Assembly (NCBI GenBank): GCA_021208965.1
Contig: JAJOJD010000051.1
Location: 1-64,000 of the forward strand
Reading direction: 5' to 3'
DNA length: 64,000 bases
Source of the DNA: Gammaproteobacteria bacterium
Lineage (GTDB): Bacteria; Pseudomonadota; Gammaproteobacteria; JAGOUN01
Shown: piece after piece, positions 38,126 to 48,246 of the stretch
How positions within the stretch are numbered: position 1 is the stretch's first letter
How the letters are laid out: every line of letters starts with the position of its first letter
Made by a program: the position numbers and the translations under genes
Notes under the pieces: generated by a model
Seen by the model: only the letters and a program-made list of their open reading frames with translations
What the model was told of the DNA's origin: nothing
Database searches by the model: none

Positions 38126-39169
38126 ATGTTAGATTACGCACACATTCCGATGAAAATTGTTGGCCCTATTGCGATTCATGGAGAGGAGTTTTCTGGTCAC
38201 GTCTCGGTTCCCTTAGCCACTTATGAGACACCAGTGTGGGCGACTGTCGCACGAGGAGCACGGATGACCCATTATTGTGAGAACGGTATTGGCGCTATTA
38301 TCACGCAGGACTGCATGACGCGTTCTATTGTTTTAGAGGCCAATAACATTTTTATGGCACAACACGTCACTCAGTTAATTTTAAATGAGATGGATGTGAT
38401 AGAAAAAATCGCGATCTCAACGAGCCGGTTCGCAAAACTGACGCATATTCATCCAGAACAAATTGGCAATTTAATTTATTTGCGTCTAGCGTTTACGACC
38501 GCGGATGCGTCGGGTCACAATATGACGACATTAGCCAGCGAACATATTCAACGCTGGATTCTCCGTCAGCATCCAGAGTTGCGGTATGTTGCCATTTCAG
38601 GGAACTATTGTACCGATAAAAAAGTATCCGCCATTAATGGTATTTTAGGCCGTGGAAAATCGGTGATTGCGGAGCTGTTTGTTCCTCAAAAAATTTGTCA
38701 ACGTTTTTTGAAAGCATCCCCAACGGAAATCGAACATTTACACATAAAAAAAAACCTGCTTGGATCTATTGCTGCTGGAAGTTTGCGTAGTGCAAATGCG
38801 CATGTTGCCAATATGCTTCTCGCTTTTTATTTGGCAACCGGTCAAGATGCAGCGAATATCGTTGAAGGCTCTCAAGGGATTGTACACTGTGAAGCACGCG
38901 ATAATAGCCTTTATTTTTCTGTTACTCTCCCTAACCTCATTGTTGGAACAGTGGGCAATGGAAAAAACATCGAATTTGTTCAAAAAAACTTATATACGAT
39001 GGGACTAATAGAAAAGAGTGATGCTGGAAAAATGACACGAAAACTCGCTATTATTGCGGCAGCCACGGTATTATGTGGAGAATTATCGTTGTTGGGCGCT
39101 ATTGCCAATCAGGGGGAATTGGTGGATAGCCATATGATTCTTGAGCGAAAAAAGACAGGAACCAAATAA
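38126..39169 (+). CDS. Hydroxymethylglutaryl-CoA reductase
   Basis: It reduces HMG-CoA to mevalonate. The 347-residue catalytic domain follows eukaryote-type (class I) reductases: IPMKIVGPIAIHGEEF, LATYETPVWATVARGA (catalytic Glu), TSRFAKLTHIHPEQIGNLIY, VAISGNYCTDKKVSAINGIL with the catalytic Lys and the GRGKSV loop, and ATGQDAANIVEGSQGI (catalytic Asp). LVDSHMILERKK carries the catalytic His. The usual residues before the ENVIG-like start are lacking, and a 15-codon frame in the same phase precedes it. It is one base from the HMG-CoA synthase ATG, so the two form an operon. Confidence 0.93.
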   Translation: MLDYAHIPMKIVGPIAIHGEEFSGHVSVPLATYETPVWATVARGARMTHYCENGIGAIITQDCMTRSIVLEANNIFMAQHVTQLILNEMDVIEKIAISTSRFAKLTHIHPEQIGNLIYLRLAFTTADASGHNMTTLASEHIQRWILRQHPELRYVAISGNYCTDKKVSAINGILGRGKSVIAELFVPQKICQRFLKASPTEIEHLHIKKNLLGSIAAGSLRSANAHVANMLLAFYLATGQDAANIVEGSQGIVHCEARDNSLYFSVTLPNLIVGTVGNGKNIEFVQKNLYTMGLIEKSDAGKMTRKLAIIAAATVLCGELSLLGAIANQGELVDSHMILERKKTGTK

Positions 39170-39170
39170 A

Positions 39171-40337
39171 ATGAATATCGGTATTGATGCCATCAGTTTT
39201 TTTACCTCAAACTTGTATATTGATTTAGCGCATATTGCTCAGCAGCGTGAACTTCCTGTGGATAAATTTTATAAAACCCTAGGTCAGTATCACATGGCTG
39301 TGCCCGCTGTTGATGAAGATATTATCACACTCGCGGCGAATGCCGCTGAACGTATTATTAATGATGATAATCGTCATATGATTACGAATATTTTTTTTGC
39401 CACAGAGTCAGGCATTGACCAATCGAAATCCGCTGCCACGTATATTCATCGACTACTTAATTTGCCAGAAAGTTGTCGTGCCGTTGAGTTAAAACAGGCT
39501 TGTTATGGAGCAACAGCCGGTATACAGCTTGGTTTAGGATTAATCGCACGCGACCCAGCGCAAAAAATTCTTGTGCTTGCTGCCGATGTGGCACGTTATG
39601 GCCTAGGCAGTGATGGTGAGTCATCGCAGGGTTGTGGTGCTGTCGCGCTACTCTTATCAGCGAACCCTAAAATACTATCGCTATCATCCGAGAGTGGCTT
39701 TCATACACAAGACATTATGGATTTTTGGCGACCCAATTATCGAGACGAAGCATTAGTAGAGGGGCTATATTCCAGCCGAATGTATTTACAGTCGTTAGAA
39801 AAATGTTGGCAACGCTATTATGCGAAAGCACGGCGGTCTTTTTCAGATTATCAACAATTTTGTTATCATACGCCAGTGGCCAAACTGGCGGAAAAAGCGC
39901 ATAAGTTATTATGCAAAATAAACCATTACCCAACGTCTGAGACAGACACTGCGGCACTATTGTCGCCAAGCTTACAATATAACCGTACGATCGGTAACAG
40001 CTATACGGCGTCTTTATATATTGCGCTCAGTTCATTGATCGATAATACGCCAGAAGATGTGTCTGCGCAGCGTGTAGGATTATTTTCTTACGGTTCAGGC
40101 TGTGTTGCAGAATATTTTAGCGGGGTTTTTTCTGACGGATACCAACAACATGCTTGTACAGGGCAACACAATGAAATGTTAAAACGCCGGATGTCCCTAA
40201 CATATTCAGAATATGCAGAGCACTATCAATTTTCTTTGCCTCAAGACGGTAGCACGGTGACACTACCTCGTCAACAAGTAGGAAAATTTCGATTAGCCGG
40301 AATAGAGCAACATAAAAGAATATACGAGCTGGCTTAA
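39171..40337 (+). CDS. mvaS: Hydroxymethylglutaryl-CoA synthase
   Basis: It condenses acetyl-CoA with acetoacetyl-CoA. The 388-residue thiolase-fold protein has NIGIDAISFFTSNLYIDLAH at the N-terminus. The nucleophilic Cys is in ELKQACYGATAGIQLGLGLI. VLVLAADVARYG-type and QGCGAVALLLSANPKILSL segments follow, with the His-containing FCYHTPVAKLAEKAHKLLC and the C-terminal GLFSYGSGCVAEYFSG. All residues expected for bacterial MvaS are present. The start at 39171 follows the reductase stop by one base. It is convergent with typA, only 14 bases away. Confidence 0.95.
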   Translation: MNIGIDAISFFTSNLYIDLAHIAQQRELPVDKFYKTLGQYHMAVPAVDEDIITLAANAAERIINDDNRHMITNIFFATESGIDQSKSAATYIHRLLNLPESCRAVELKQACYGATAGIQLGLGLIARDPAQKILVLAADVARYGLGSDGESSQGCGAVALLLSANPKILSLSSESGFHTQDIMDFWRPNYRDEALVEGLYSSRMYLQSLEKCWQRYYAKARRSFSDYQQFCYHTPVAKLAEKAHKLLCKINHYPTSETDTAALLSPSLQYNRTIGNSYTASLYIALSSLIDNTPEDVSAQRVGLFSYGSGCVAEYFSGVFSDGYQQHACTGQHNEMLKRRMSLTYSEYAEHYQFSLPQDGSTVTLPRQQVGKFRLAGIEQHKRIYELA

Positions 40338-40351
40338 CCAAGAAATATCGA

Positions 40352-42163
40352 TTATGCTCGTCCGTCTCGTTTGCGCTCGTGTTCTTTTAATTTCTTTTTT
40401 CGAATACGAATATTCAGAGGAGTTATTTCAACCAGCTCGTCATCTTCAATAAACTCTAAGGCTTGTTCTAAGCTTAGTTTAATCGGCGGGGTTAAAATAA
40501 TATTTTCATCGGAGCCTGATGCTCGAATATTGGTGAGTTGTTTTTCTTTACAGACATTAACCACGAGGTCATTGTCGCGAGCATGTTTGCCGATCACCAT
40601 GCCTTCGTAAACTTCTATTTGTGGGCCAATCAATAATCGACCCCGTTCTTGGAGATTGAATAAGGCATAGCCCGATGCTTTTCCTGCCTGATTGGCTATC
40701 ATGACCCCGTTAATCCGAGAGGTAATGGTTTGCTTTACAAATGGGCCGTAATGATCAAATACGGTATGCATGATACCTGTACCGGAGGTCATGGTTAAAA
40801 ATTCAGCGCGAAAACCAATCAAGCCGCGTGTAGGAACGATATACTCTAAACGAACGCGGCCTTTGCCATCGGAGACCATGTCCTTTAATTCGCCACGACG
40901 TAAGCCCATCTGTTCCATAATTGATCCTTGATGAGTATCTTCAATGTCAATGATCACTTGTTCATAAGGCTCTTGTTGTTCATCGCCGACTTGCTTAATA
41001 ATCACTTCTGGTCGTGATACGGCGAGTTCATAGCCTTCGCGACGCATGGTCTCAATTAATATGGACAAATGTAATTCGCCGCGGCCGGATACTTTAAATT
41101 TGTCGGCATCACTCATTTGTTCAACGCGTAGAGCAACGTTATGTAATAACTCTTTTTCAAGGCGCTCGCCAATTTGGCGACTGGTTAAAAACTTTCCTTC
41201 CTTGCCGGCAAACGGAGAGGTATTGACTTGAAATGTCATGGTCACGGTTGGTTCATCTACAGATAGTGGAGGTAAAGCTTCGGGACATTGAGGGTCACAC
41301 AACGTGTCTGAAATGTGAATACCTTCAATACCGGTAATCGCAATAATATCACCTGCTTCGGCGGCGTCTGTTTCTGTTCGCGTTAAACCGATGTGGTTGA
41401 AAATTTGCAAAATACGCGCATTGCGTTTTTTACCTTCTTGATCGATCAAGGTCACAGGAGAGTTACGTGCGATTTTACCTCGCGTTACCCGTCCTATGCC
41501 AATTGTGCCAACATAACTGGAGTAATCCAATGATGAAATTTGCATTTGAAAAGGACCGTCAACCGACACTCGTGGCGCATGGACATGTTGCACAATCGCA
41601 TTAAATAAAGGTTCCATATTTAATGCGGGATCGGCCAAATTTAATTTGGCGTAACCGCCAATCGCAGAGGTATAAATAACGGGAAAATCGAGCTGTTCGT
41701 TTGTTGCTCCCAAACGATCAAATAAGTCAAATACTTGATCCATCACCCAATCAGGACGAGCGCCCTCACGATCAATTTTATTAATGACGACGATAGGGTT
41801 TAATCCTTGCTTAAAGGCTTTTTGTGTCACAAATCGCGTTTGTGGCATAGGGCCATCGACGGCATCAACCAGTAATAGTACAGAATCCACCATCGATAAG
41901 ACACGCTCGACTTCTCCACCAAAGTCAGCATGGCCGGGGGTGTCAACGATATTGATGCGATAACCATCCCACACAATTCCTGTGTTTTTCGCTAAAATTG
42001 TAATCCCTCGTTCTTTCTCTAGCGCATTAGAATCCATTACTCGTTCACTGTCTTGTTTTGCTGATAATGTTCCAGATTGTCTTAAAAGACAGTCAACAAG
42101 TGTTGTTTTTCCATGATCAACATGGGCAATAATGGCGATATTACGTAGGTTTTCAATTGACAT
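40352..42163 (-). CDS. typA: Ribosome-associated GTPase TypA/BipA
   Basis: This translational GTPase of about 603 residues acts in 50S assembly and stress response. G1 is [18 protein letters not shown]2/G3 are [20 protein letters not shown] and [18 protein letters not shown]4 is [13 protein letters not shown]. Domain II is [20 protein letters not shown]. The C-terminal domain [20 protein letters not shown] is typical of BipA rather than EF-G or LepA. I start at ATG 42163, because an upstream in-frame extension of 40 residues has no family support. Confidence 0.95.
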   Translation of the reverse strand: MSIENLRNIAIIAHVDHGKTTLVDCLLRQSGTLSAKQDSERVMDSNALEKERGITILAKNTGIVWDGYRINIVDTPGHADFGGEVERVLSMVDSVLLLVDAVDGPMPQTRFVTQKAFKQGLNPIVVINKIDREGARPDWVMDQVFDLFDRLGATNEQLDFPVIYTSAIGGYAKLNLADPALNMEPLFNAIVQHVHAPRVSVDGPFQMQISSLDYSSYVGTIGIGRVTRGKIARNSPVTLIDQEGKKRNARILQIFNHIGLTRTETDAAEAGDIIAITGIEGIHISDTLCDPQCPEALPPLSVDEPTVTMTFQVNTSPFAGKEGKFLTSRQIGERLEKELLHNVALRVEQMSDADKFKVSGRGELHLSILIETMRREGYELAVSRPEVIIKQVGDEQQEPYEQVIIDIEDTHQGSIMEQMGLRRGELKDMVSDGKGRVRLEYIVPTRGLIGFRAEFLTMTSGTGIMHTVFDHYGPFVKQTITSRINGVMIANQAGKASGYALFNLQERGRLLIGPQIEVYEGMVIGKHARDNDLVVNVCKEKQLTNIRASGSDENIILTPPIKLSLEQALEFIEDDELVEITPLNIRIRKKKLKEHERKRDGRA

Positions 42164-42337
42164 AAAAAATCTTAGCTTTAGATAGTTGGAGCGAAGCCCA
42201 AAGATTACCCACTTTTTCAGATGAAAGCAATTAGCGCATGCGTTTGTTGGCGTACAATATCTTTTCAATTTGTCAAAAATCAACTAAGATAACTGTAGAT
42301 TCTTGTAAAAAATATTGCCATGGTTAAGTAGGATGCT

Positions 42338-43573
42338 ATGCCTGTTACTCTTTATGATTTGAAGCACATAGATACGCCCCGGTTATTCATTCGTCCGGTA
42401 CAACTTGGGGATGAAGTGTTGTTACATGAATCAATTGAACGTTCTTTACCGGCGCTTGAGCGATGGATGCCATGGGCAAGAGGTACCAATTTTGAAGCGA
42501 CGAGGGATTTTATTCACCGAGGCTTCACGCATTGGCAGTCTCGAACTTCTCGGGATTTTCCCTTGTTAGTGATTCATAAAGACTCTCAGAAAGTTATTTC
42601 TGCGTCAGGATTCAATGAACATTCTAATCTAGATAAACCTTGCCTAGAAATTGGATATTGGATGGATAGTACATTTGTTGGCCAAGGTTTGGCAACGGAG
42701 CTGGTTAATGCCTTAACACGTTTTTCATTGCAGGCATTAAATGCGATTCGTGTGCAAATTTGTATTCAAACTCAAAATAAGAAAAGCCTAGCCGTTGCCG
42801 AGCGTTGTGGGTATTCGTATGAGGCAACGCTTCATCGAATTTGCTTAGACTGTATCAATCGTTTACCTGCAGATGGGGCGTTATTTTCCTGTTGTGATAT
42901 CGCTGTTTTACCGCCATTAGAAGTAGAATGGCAGTGGGATACACATGCTTCCCTAAAAACAAACGATGATGTTATACAAGAGAGATCTCGACCATTCGAA
43001 TTGTCGCCGATATTACAGACAAAACGTTGCGTTTTGCAGGCTCCTCGCTTACAAGACACGGCTAAGTTATTTGATACAATCACTCATTCTTTGCATGAAG
43101 TTGGGCCATGGTATCCTTGGATCAACGCATCATTAACGCAAAAAGAAGTGCATCATTACATTCAGACAACATTAAAAGAAAACCAGAATATTTTGGGCTC
43201 ACCGCGCTTTTCTTTTTTGGTGTGGGATAAAACACAAAAAAATAGTTTAGGCGAAATTTGGATAAAAAATGTGGATTGGGCTGTTCCCAATATGCAAATA
43301 GGTTGCTGGTTTGATTTTCGCCAGATCGGTAATCATGATGTTGGGGATGTTATGGCGATGATAGTGGATATCGCCTTTAGCAAACGTCGTGCTCAGTGTG
43401 TTCAATGTTACGTTCCAGATAATCAAGATCGTTTATTAAAAATCATTCGCCGATTAGGATTCAAAAAAGAAGGTAAGCTACGACGTTACTTTAAAAATTA
43501 TGCAACACAAAGCATCCTTGATGCCGATACCTTTTCGATGTTGGATCGCTCACAATTGAAACAAAATCTATAA
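42338..43573 (+). CDS. Tandem GNAT acetyltransferase (two RimJ/RimL-like domains)
   Basis: The product is 411 residues made of two GNAT domains. Domain 1 (about 1-185) has KHIDTPRLFIRPVQLGDEVL, the acetyl-CoA loop IGYWMDSTFVGQGLATELVN and RVQICIQTQNKKSLAVAERC. Domain 2 (about 225-405) has QTKRCVLQAPRLQDTAKLFD, IGCWFDFRQIGNHDVGDVMA and CVQCYVPDNQDRLLKIIRRL. The second loop has NHDVGD instead of a Q-x-x-G-x-G-type turn, so it may bind acetyl-CoA poorly. Single-domain versions are the rule, and this looks like duplication and fusion. Substrate is unknown; ribosomal or protein N-termini are possible. It is divergent from typA. Confidence 0.83.
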   Translation: MPVTLYDLKHIDTPRLFIRPVQLGDEVLLHESIERSLPALERWMPWARGTNFEATRDFIHRGFTHWQSRTSRDFPLLVIHKDSQKVISASGFNEHSNLDKPCLEIGYWMDSTFVGQGLATELVNALTRFSLQALNAIRVQICIQTQNKKSLAVAERCGYSYEATLHRICLDCINRLPADGALFSCCDIAVLPPLEVEWQWDTHASLKTNDDVIQERSRPFELSPILQTKRCVLQAPRLQDTAKLFDTITHSLHEVGPWYPWINASLTQKEVHHYIQTTLKENQNILGSPRFSFLVWDKTQKNSLGEIWIKNVDWAVPNMQIGCWFDFRQIGNHDVGDVMAMIVDIAFSKRRAQCVQCYVPDNQDRLLKIIRRLGFKKEGKLRRYFKNYATQSILDADTFSMLDRSQLKQNL

Positions 43574-43582
43574 AAATCATGC

Positions 43583-43857
43583 CTATTTCAAACGCTCAAT
43601 TTCTTCTATCGTTAACCCTGTGGATTCAGCAATGATCGATAAAGGGAAACCTAATTCACGTAGTTTTTTAGCAATCTCTACCGCCTTTTCCGCTTTACCC
43701 TCAGCTTTGCCTTTCGCTTCTCCTTCAGCTTTACCTTTGGCTTGCCCTTCAATGTCAATTGGCGTTGAATAATGACCCCCTAAGACATTAAAATATCCGT
43801 ATTTTCTTCAACACCAAAAATTTTCTTAAAGGCAATATCAACACGTGGATTAATCAT
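43583..43857 (-). pseudogene. Remnant of an Rpn/PD-(D/E)XK-type nuclease (transposase-like) gene
   Basis: From ATG 43857 the frame reads INPRVDIAFKKIFGVEENTD, the classical N-terminus of recombination-promoting nucleases, but stops after 25 codons. In a second frame the characteristic tail follows: repeated Gly-Lys-Ala-Glu units (GQAKGKAEGEAKGKAEGKAE), then AKKLRELGFPLSIIAESTGL and TIEEIERLK to a TAG at 43583. The catalytic core of about 200 residues is missing. It is therefore an internally deleted copy left between two housekeeping genes. Confidence 0.75.
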
Positions 43858-43934
43858 GATTCTTATGACCTCTTTAACGGATGGTACAATATTAATCCAT
43901 GCTTAAGTTTTTATCCTGTAAAATTCTAAAAATT

Positions 43935-44580
43935 TTACAGGCATTCCTTCAATTGCAGTAAATCTCGATAGGCTTCTGCTTTTGCTAGGGGATTGCGGAG
44001 CAAATAAGCGGGATGGTACGTGATAAACAATCGTCTATTGTCTGCACCATAGACATGCTTTTTGTGGCGTAAACGATTCAGTGGCTCTGTTGTTTGTAAT
44101 AAATAATGCCCCGCAATACGGCCAAGAGCGCATAAAACTTTGGGTTGCACAAGAGCAATTTGTTGCTCTAAATAGGACGTACATGCCGATACTTCTTGTG
44201 GTAGTGGATCCCGATTGTTCGGTGGTCGACATTTCAAAATATTAGCGATGTAGACATCTCGCCGTGAAAAACCAATAGAATGAAGCATCGCGTTAAGTAG
44301 TTTTCCTGCTCGCCCGACAAAAGGCTCCCCTTGTTGATCTTCATAAAAACCTGGCGCTTCGCCGATGATCATGAGTTCAGCGTGTTTATGCCCTGTGCCA
44401 AACACGGTTTGTGTTCGTGTCGAATGTAAAGGACATAATTGGCATTGTTGACACGCATTCACTCAGTTTTTCTAGACACAATACTTGCGATGATGACGTT
44501 AAATCTGTATTGACTAATGGCCGCTGTTTCCAGACGGAAATATCCAGTGCTTTTAGTAAGGCAATTTTTTCTGGATTCAT
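43935..44580 (-). CDS. Family 4 uracil-DNA glycosylase, frameshifted near residue 40
   Basis: It removes uracil from DNA. The main frame has CQQCQLCPLHSTRTQTVFGT with the first Fe-S Cys pair, ELMIIGEAPGFYEDQQGEPF (catalytic GEAPG loop), VGRAGKLLNAML, ANILKCRPPNNRDPLPQEV with Cys 3, and FITYHPAYLLRNPLAKAEAY, the usual UDG-4 C-terminus. The N-terminal about 39 residues (NPEKIALLKALDISVWKQRP) lie in another frame from ATG 44580. Joining them near 44462-44475 requires one base fewer. The full-length product of about 214 residues is normal. The gene overlaps the 3' end of the yeiH-like gene by 4 bases. Confidence 0.88.
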
Positions 44581-45626
44581 TGGATTAATTGATACAAGCC
44601 ATAACCACCACCGATCAAGCTGATGAATAAAAACGCAGCGAAGTAGAATGGTTTTAAACCAATATGCTTGATTTTATTGAAATTAGTTTCAATACCTAAT
44701 GCAGCCATGGCCATGGTCAACAAAAAAGTATCGATAACATTGATCATATCAACCGTTGCGTGGGGAAGATAATCGAAAGAATTAAAACCAACCACCACAA
44801 TAAACATAATGGCAAAAAGCGGGATGCTTTTTATCGCGTTATGACGAGAAGGCTTGTCTTGAGATGGCGTTGACAATCGGTTTTTATTGATTGAGGCTAT
44901 CCATAATCCTAGTACGATCAACATCGGCGCCAATAACATCACGCGTGTCATTTTGACGATCACGGCAATATTCCCTGCTTCAGGCGAAACCGCCGTTCCT
45001 GCCACAACGACTTGTGCGACTTCGTGTATGGTGGCACCTGCATAAATTCCGTATTGTGTAGCGGTCAGATCAAATACCTGCATATTTTGTAGCATAGGGT
45101 ATAAAAACATCCCGATGGTGCCAAAAACCACGACAGTAATCACTGCGACACTTGTTTTATAGGCTTCGCTTTTAAGAACACCTTCTGTTGCGAGCACAGC
45201 GGCCGCGCCACAAATTGCCGCACCACTGCTAATCAATATGGCTAAATCTCTATCTAATTTGAATAGTTTAATGCCCATAATCGTGCCGATGATCATAGTC
45301 AGGCTGACGATTAAAATATCCAAAGTCAACCCATGCCAGCCCACTTGATAGACTTCTTGAAAGGTTAATCGAAATCCATACAACACAATGGCAAAACGCA
45401 GAATTTTTTTTGCTGCAAATTGGATGCCAGGCGTCCATTCATGCGGAAGATGCGGGCGTAGTGTGCTACCGTAAATCATCCCCAGGACAATAGCAACGAC
45501 AAGCGGGCTAAATCCATGGTTTTGGACCCAAGAAAAGCGTGCAATATATTGGCTAGAAAGCGCGAATAAAAAAGCAAAAAATAATCCATTAAACGTATGT
45601 GGGTGGGGTTTTTTGAAAGAAAACAT
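44577..45626 (-). CDS. yeiH: YeiH family (UPF0324) putative sulfate exporter
   Basis: This 349-residue inner-membrane protein has about ten hydrophobic helices. Family landmarks are the HTFNGLFFAFLFALSSQYIA start, GFSPLVVAIVLGMIYGSTLR, RFAIVLYGFRLTFQEVYQVG, ISSGAAICGAAAVLATEGVL and YAGATIHEVAQVVVAGTAVS. The C-terminal MAMAALGIETNFNKIKHIGL is typical. The YeiH family is annotated as putative sulfate exporters, but transport has been shown for few members, so the substrate is open. It is divergent from mnmG. Confidence 0.85.
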   Translation of the reverse strand: MFSFKKPHPHTFNGLFFAFLFALSSQYIARFSWVQNHGFSPLVVAIVLGMIYGSTLRPHLPHEWTPGIQFAAKKILRFAIVLYGFRLTFQEVYQVGWHGLTLDILIVSLTMIIGTIMGIKLFKLDRDLAILISSGAAICGAAAVLATEGVLKSEAYKTSVAVITVVVFGTIGMFLYPMLQNMQVFDLTATQYGIYAGATIHEVAQVVVAGTAVSPEAGNIAVIVKMTRVMLLAPMLIVLGLWIASINKNRLSTPSQDKPSRHNAIKSIPLFAIMFIVVVGFNSFDYLPHATVDMINVIDTFLLTMAMAALGIETNFNKIKHIGLKPFYFAAFLFISLIGGGYGLYQLIQ

Positions 45627-45742
45627 GAATCATCCATTGTTGTGTGACATGATAATATTGTGGCATGAACATCTTGTTGAATCAATATTGATCAAGCCGT
45701 ATAATGACCGGTTAATTTTATGTGAATGCAGCGTGCAACACG

Positions 45743-47617
45743 ATGAATCTTGAAAAGCGTTACAATGTTCTTGTTATTGGTGGTGGCCATGCTGGCACAG
45801 AAGCCGCCTTGGCGGCTAGTCGCATGGGGGCAGATACGTTGCTGTTAACACAAAACATTGACACTTTAGGCCAAATGTCGTGTAACCCTGCGATCGGCGG
45901 AATTGGTAAAGGACACTTAGTGAAAGAAATTGATGCCATGGGTGGCGTGATGGCCCAAGCTATTGATGAGGCAGGCATTCAGTTTCGCGTATTAAATTCA
46001 AGTAAAGGTCCTGCGGTTCGAGCAACGCGTGCACAAGCTGATCGAGAGTTATATAAACGGGCGATTCGTCGCTTATTAGAAACACAAAAAAACATCACCT
46101 TATTTCAGCAAGCGGTTGATGATGTCATCATAGAAAATGAGCGGATTGTTGGCGTTGTCACCCAACTAGGGTTAAAAATTTTTGCAGATACGGTTGTTCT
46201 CACCACCGGAACCTTTTTAGGAGGCGTTATTCATGTCGGTGATCAGGCGTATGCCGGGGGCCGTGCAGGCGATGCTCCTGCGACGACGTTGTCAAAACGT
46301 CTACGAGAATGGCCATTTCAGGTCGGTCGCCTAAAAACAGGCACGCCTCCTCGTATTGATTCGCGTAGTGTGGATTATTCTGTGATGACCGAGCAGAGAG
46401 GCGACACTCCCTGTCCGGTTTTTTCCTATTTAGGTCATCCAGATCAACATCCCGAACAGATTTCCTGTCATATGACCTACACCACTGAAAAAACACATGA
46501 GATTATTCGTTCCCACCTCCATCGCTCGGCGATGTATTCGGGTAAAATCGAAGGCGTAGGCCCACGGTATTGCCCTTCGATTGAAGATAAAATAGTTCGA
46601 TTTTCGGACAAAGATAAACATCAGATTTTTGTTGAACCAGAAGGATTGAACACCTTTGAAATTTATCCCAATGGTATTTCGACGAGTTTGCCTTTTGATG
46701 CGCAGGTTGCGTTTGTTCGTTCGATTCAGGGTTTTCAACATGCACATATTACGCGACCTGGGTATGCGATTGAGTATGATTATTTTAATCCGCAAAACTT
46801 ACATGGAACTTTGGAGACAAAGTGCGTCAAAAATTTGTTTTTTGCCGGTCAAATTAATGGTACGACAGGCTACGAAGAAGCCGCTGCTCAAGGATTGATC
46901 GCCGGAATGAACGCCGCATTGCGAGCGCAAGGACAAGAGGGGTGGTTTCCTCGTCGTGATGAAGCGTATATAGGAGTGATGATTGATGATTTGATTACTC
47001 GAGGCACCCAAGAACCCTATCGAATGTTTACGAGTAGGGCAGAATATCGTTTGTCGCTGCGAGAAGATAATGCGGATCAACGATTAACACCGATTGCACG
47101 ACGATATGGTCTGATTGATGATAAACGTTGGCAATACTTTAATACTAAAATGGAAAAAATCATTCAAGAAACGCATCGCTTAAAAACAACATGGGCTCAA
47201 CCTGGCAATGCCAAAGGTCATGCCGTTGAAAAACTGTTAGGCCAATCGATAGAACGTGAGTACTCATTATTGGACTTATTAAAACGTCCCAATATTTCTT
47301 ATGCAGATTTAGCGACGTTAGATATTTTTTCGCCATGGGTCAATGATAGGGTTATTGCTGAACAAGTCGAAGTACAAGTGAAATATGCCGGGTATATTGA
47401 TCGTCAGCAGCTCGATATTGAACGTCAACAGCGTTATGAGTCTTTGCGTATTCCAGAGAGTATTGATTACCGCCAAGTATCAGGTTTATCGAGCGAAGTT
47501 CGGCAAAAACTGTCATCGATTAAGCCGGATACCTTAGGGATGGCTGCTCGTATTTCTGGCGTTACGCCTGCGGCGATATCCCTATTATTGGTCCATTTGC
47601 GCAGAATGAGCGCTTAA
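45743..47617 (+). CDS. mnmG: tRNA uridine-5-carboxymethylaminomethyl modification enzyme MnmG
   Basis: With MnmE it installs cmnm5 at U34 of several tRNAs. The product is about 624 residues. The N-terminal FAD motif is [72 protein letters not shown] and [20 protein letters not shown] are conserved. The C-terminal helical domain for MnmE/tRNA ends [21 protein letters not shown] 45743 (MNLEKRYN) is taken as start; a GTG 7 codons upstream is an alternative. The usual neighbour rsmG is not present; an OmpA-like lipoprotein follows. Confidence 0.96.
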   Translation: MNLEKRYNVLVIGGGHAGTEAALAASRMGADTLLLTQNIDTLGQMSCNPAIGGIGKGHLVKEIDAMGGVMAQAIDEAGIQFRVLNSSKGPAVRATRAQADRELYKRAIRRLLETQKNITLFQQAVDDVIIENERIVGVVTQLGLKIFADTVVLTTGTFLGGVIHVGDQAYAGGRAGDAPATTLSKRLREWPFQVGRLKTGTPPRIDSRSVDYSVMTEQRGDTPCPVFSYLGHPDQHPEQISCHMTYTTEKTHEIIRSHLHRSAMYSGKIEGVGPRYCPSIEDKIVRFSDKDKHQIFVEPEGLNTFEIYPNGISTSLPFDAQVAFVRSIQGFQHAHITRPGYAIEYDYFNPQNLHGTLETKCVKNLFFAGQINGTTGYEEAAAQGLIAGMNAALRAQGQEGWFPRRDEAYIGVMIDDLITRGTQEPYRMFTSRAEYRLSLREDNADQRLTPIARRYGLIDDKRWQYFNTKMEKIIQETHRLKTTWAQPGNAKGHAVEKLLGQSIEREYSLLDLLKRPNISYADLATLDIFSPWVNDRVIAEQVEVQVKYAGYIDRQQLDIERQQRYESLRIPESIDYRQVSGLSSEVRQKLSSIKPDTLGMAARISGVTPAAISLLLVHLRRMSA

Positions 47618-47637
47618 TCCTAAATAATGAGGAAGCT

Positions 47638-48228
47638 ATGAAAGTAAAATTTTTTTTGTGGTTGTTAAGCAGCATGCTCTTGACCGCGTGCACGATGCCT
47701 GCGAGTTTGTCTTCTCACGCATCGCGTTCATCACACACGAATGGGAATGATATTGCTCCCGTGAAAAAAAATCCTAATGTTGTCGTACTCACTTCCCAAT
47801 TCAAACATCAATATGCGAGTGAATCGGTGCAGGTATTAAATATCGGTGATGAAATTAAAATAACCTATTTATCCGATGTATTGTTTGGCGTTGGGGGAGA
47901 ATCCTTATTGCCGGAATCGACAATTCAGTTAACACCGATCGTCAACCTCGTAAAACGCTACCCTCAAGTCATGATTCGGATAGATAGTTTTACCGATACC
48001 AGTGGTGATGCCTTAAAAAATACCGATCTTTCTCAGCGCAGAGCCCAAGTGATTCAGCAGTACCTAATAACGTCAGGTGTTCGTTCAACGCATCTTTCAT
48101 CAAAAGGATATGGTGGTAGTTACCCCATGGTCAGTAATGCTGAGGCTGAGGGGCGTCGTTTAAATCGCCGGATTGTGGTGACGATAAAAAATATCCCTGT
48201 GCCTGTGCATAGTGAATCAACGCAGTAA
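47638..48228 (+). CDS. OmpA-family peptidoglycan-associated lipoprotein
   Basis: The product is 196 residues. A lipoprotein signal peptide KVKFFLWLLSSMLLTAC has its lipobox Cys near residue 18. A Ser/Asn-rich linker follows, then an OmpA-like peptidoglycan-binding domain (VLFGVGGESLLPESTIQLTP, then VMIRIDSFTDTSGDALKNTD, LSQRRAQVIQQYLITSGVRS and EGRRLNRRIVVTIK with the conserved NRR). It likely tethers the outer membrane to the cell wall. It starts 20 bases after mnmG and precedes the transaminase by 18 bases. Confidence 0.87.
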   Translation: MKVKFFLWLLSSMLLTACTMPASLSSHASRSSHTNGNDIAPVKKNPNVVVLTSQFKHQYASESVQVLNIGDEIKITYLSDVLFGVGGESLLPESTIQLTPIVNLVKRYPQVMIRIDSFTDTSGDALKNTDLSQRRAQVIQQYLITSGVRSTHLSSKGYGGSYPMVSNAEAEGRRLNRRIVVTIKNIPVPVHSESTQ

Positions 48229-48246
48229 ACTAACGAGGTGTATATT

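Noticed and set aside
43583-43857. Insertion sequence
   Set aside because: The transposase-like family is Rpn-type nuclease; no terminal inverted repeats or target duplications were seen around it.
44386-44580. A 64-codon separate gene before the uracil-DNA glycosylase
   Set aside because: Its first 39 residues match the usual N-terminal extension of family 4 UDGs; it is the displaced start of that gene.
46227-46795. Antisense open frames inside mnmG
   Set aside because: They mirror a strongly conserved gene and overlap each other; no independent support.
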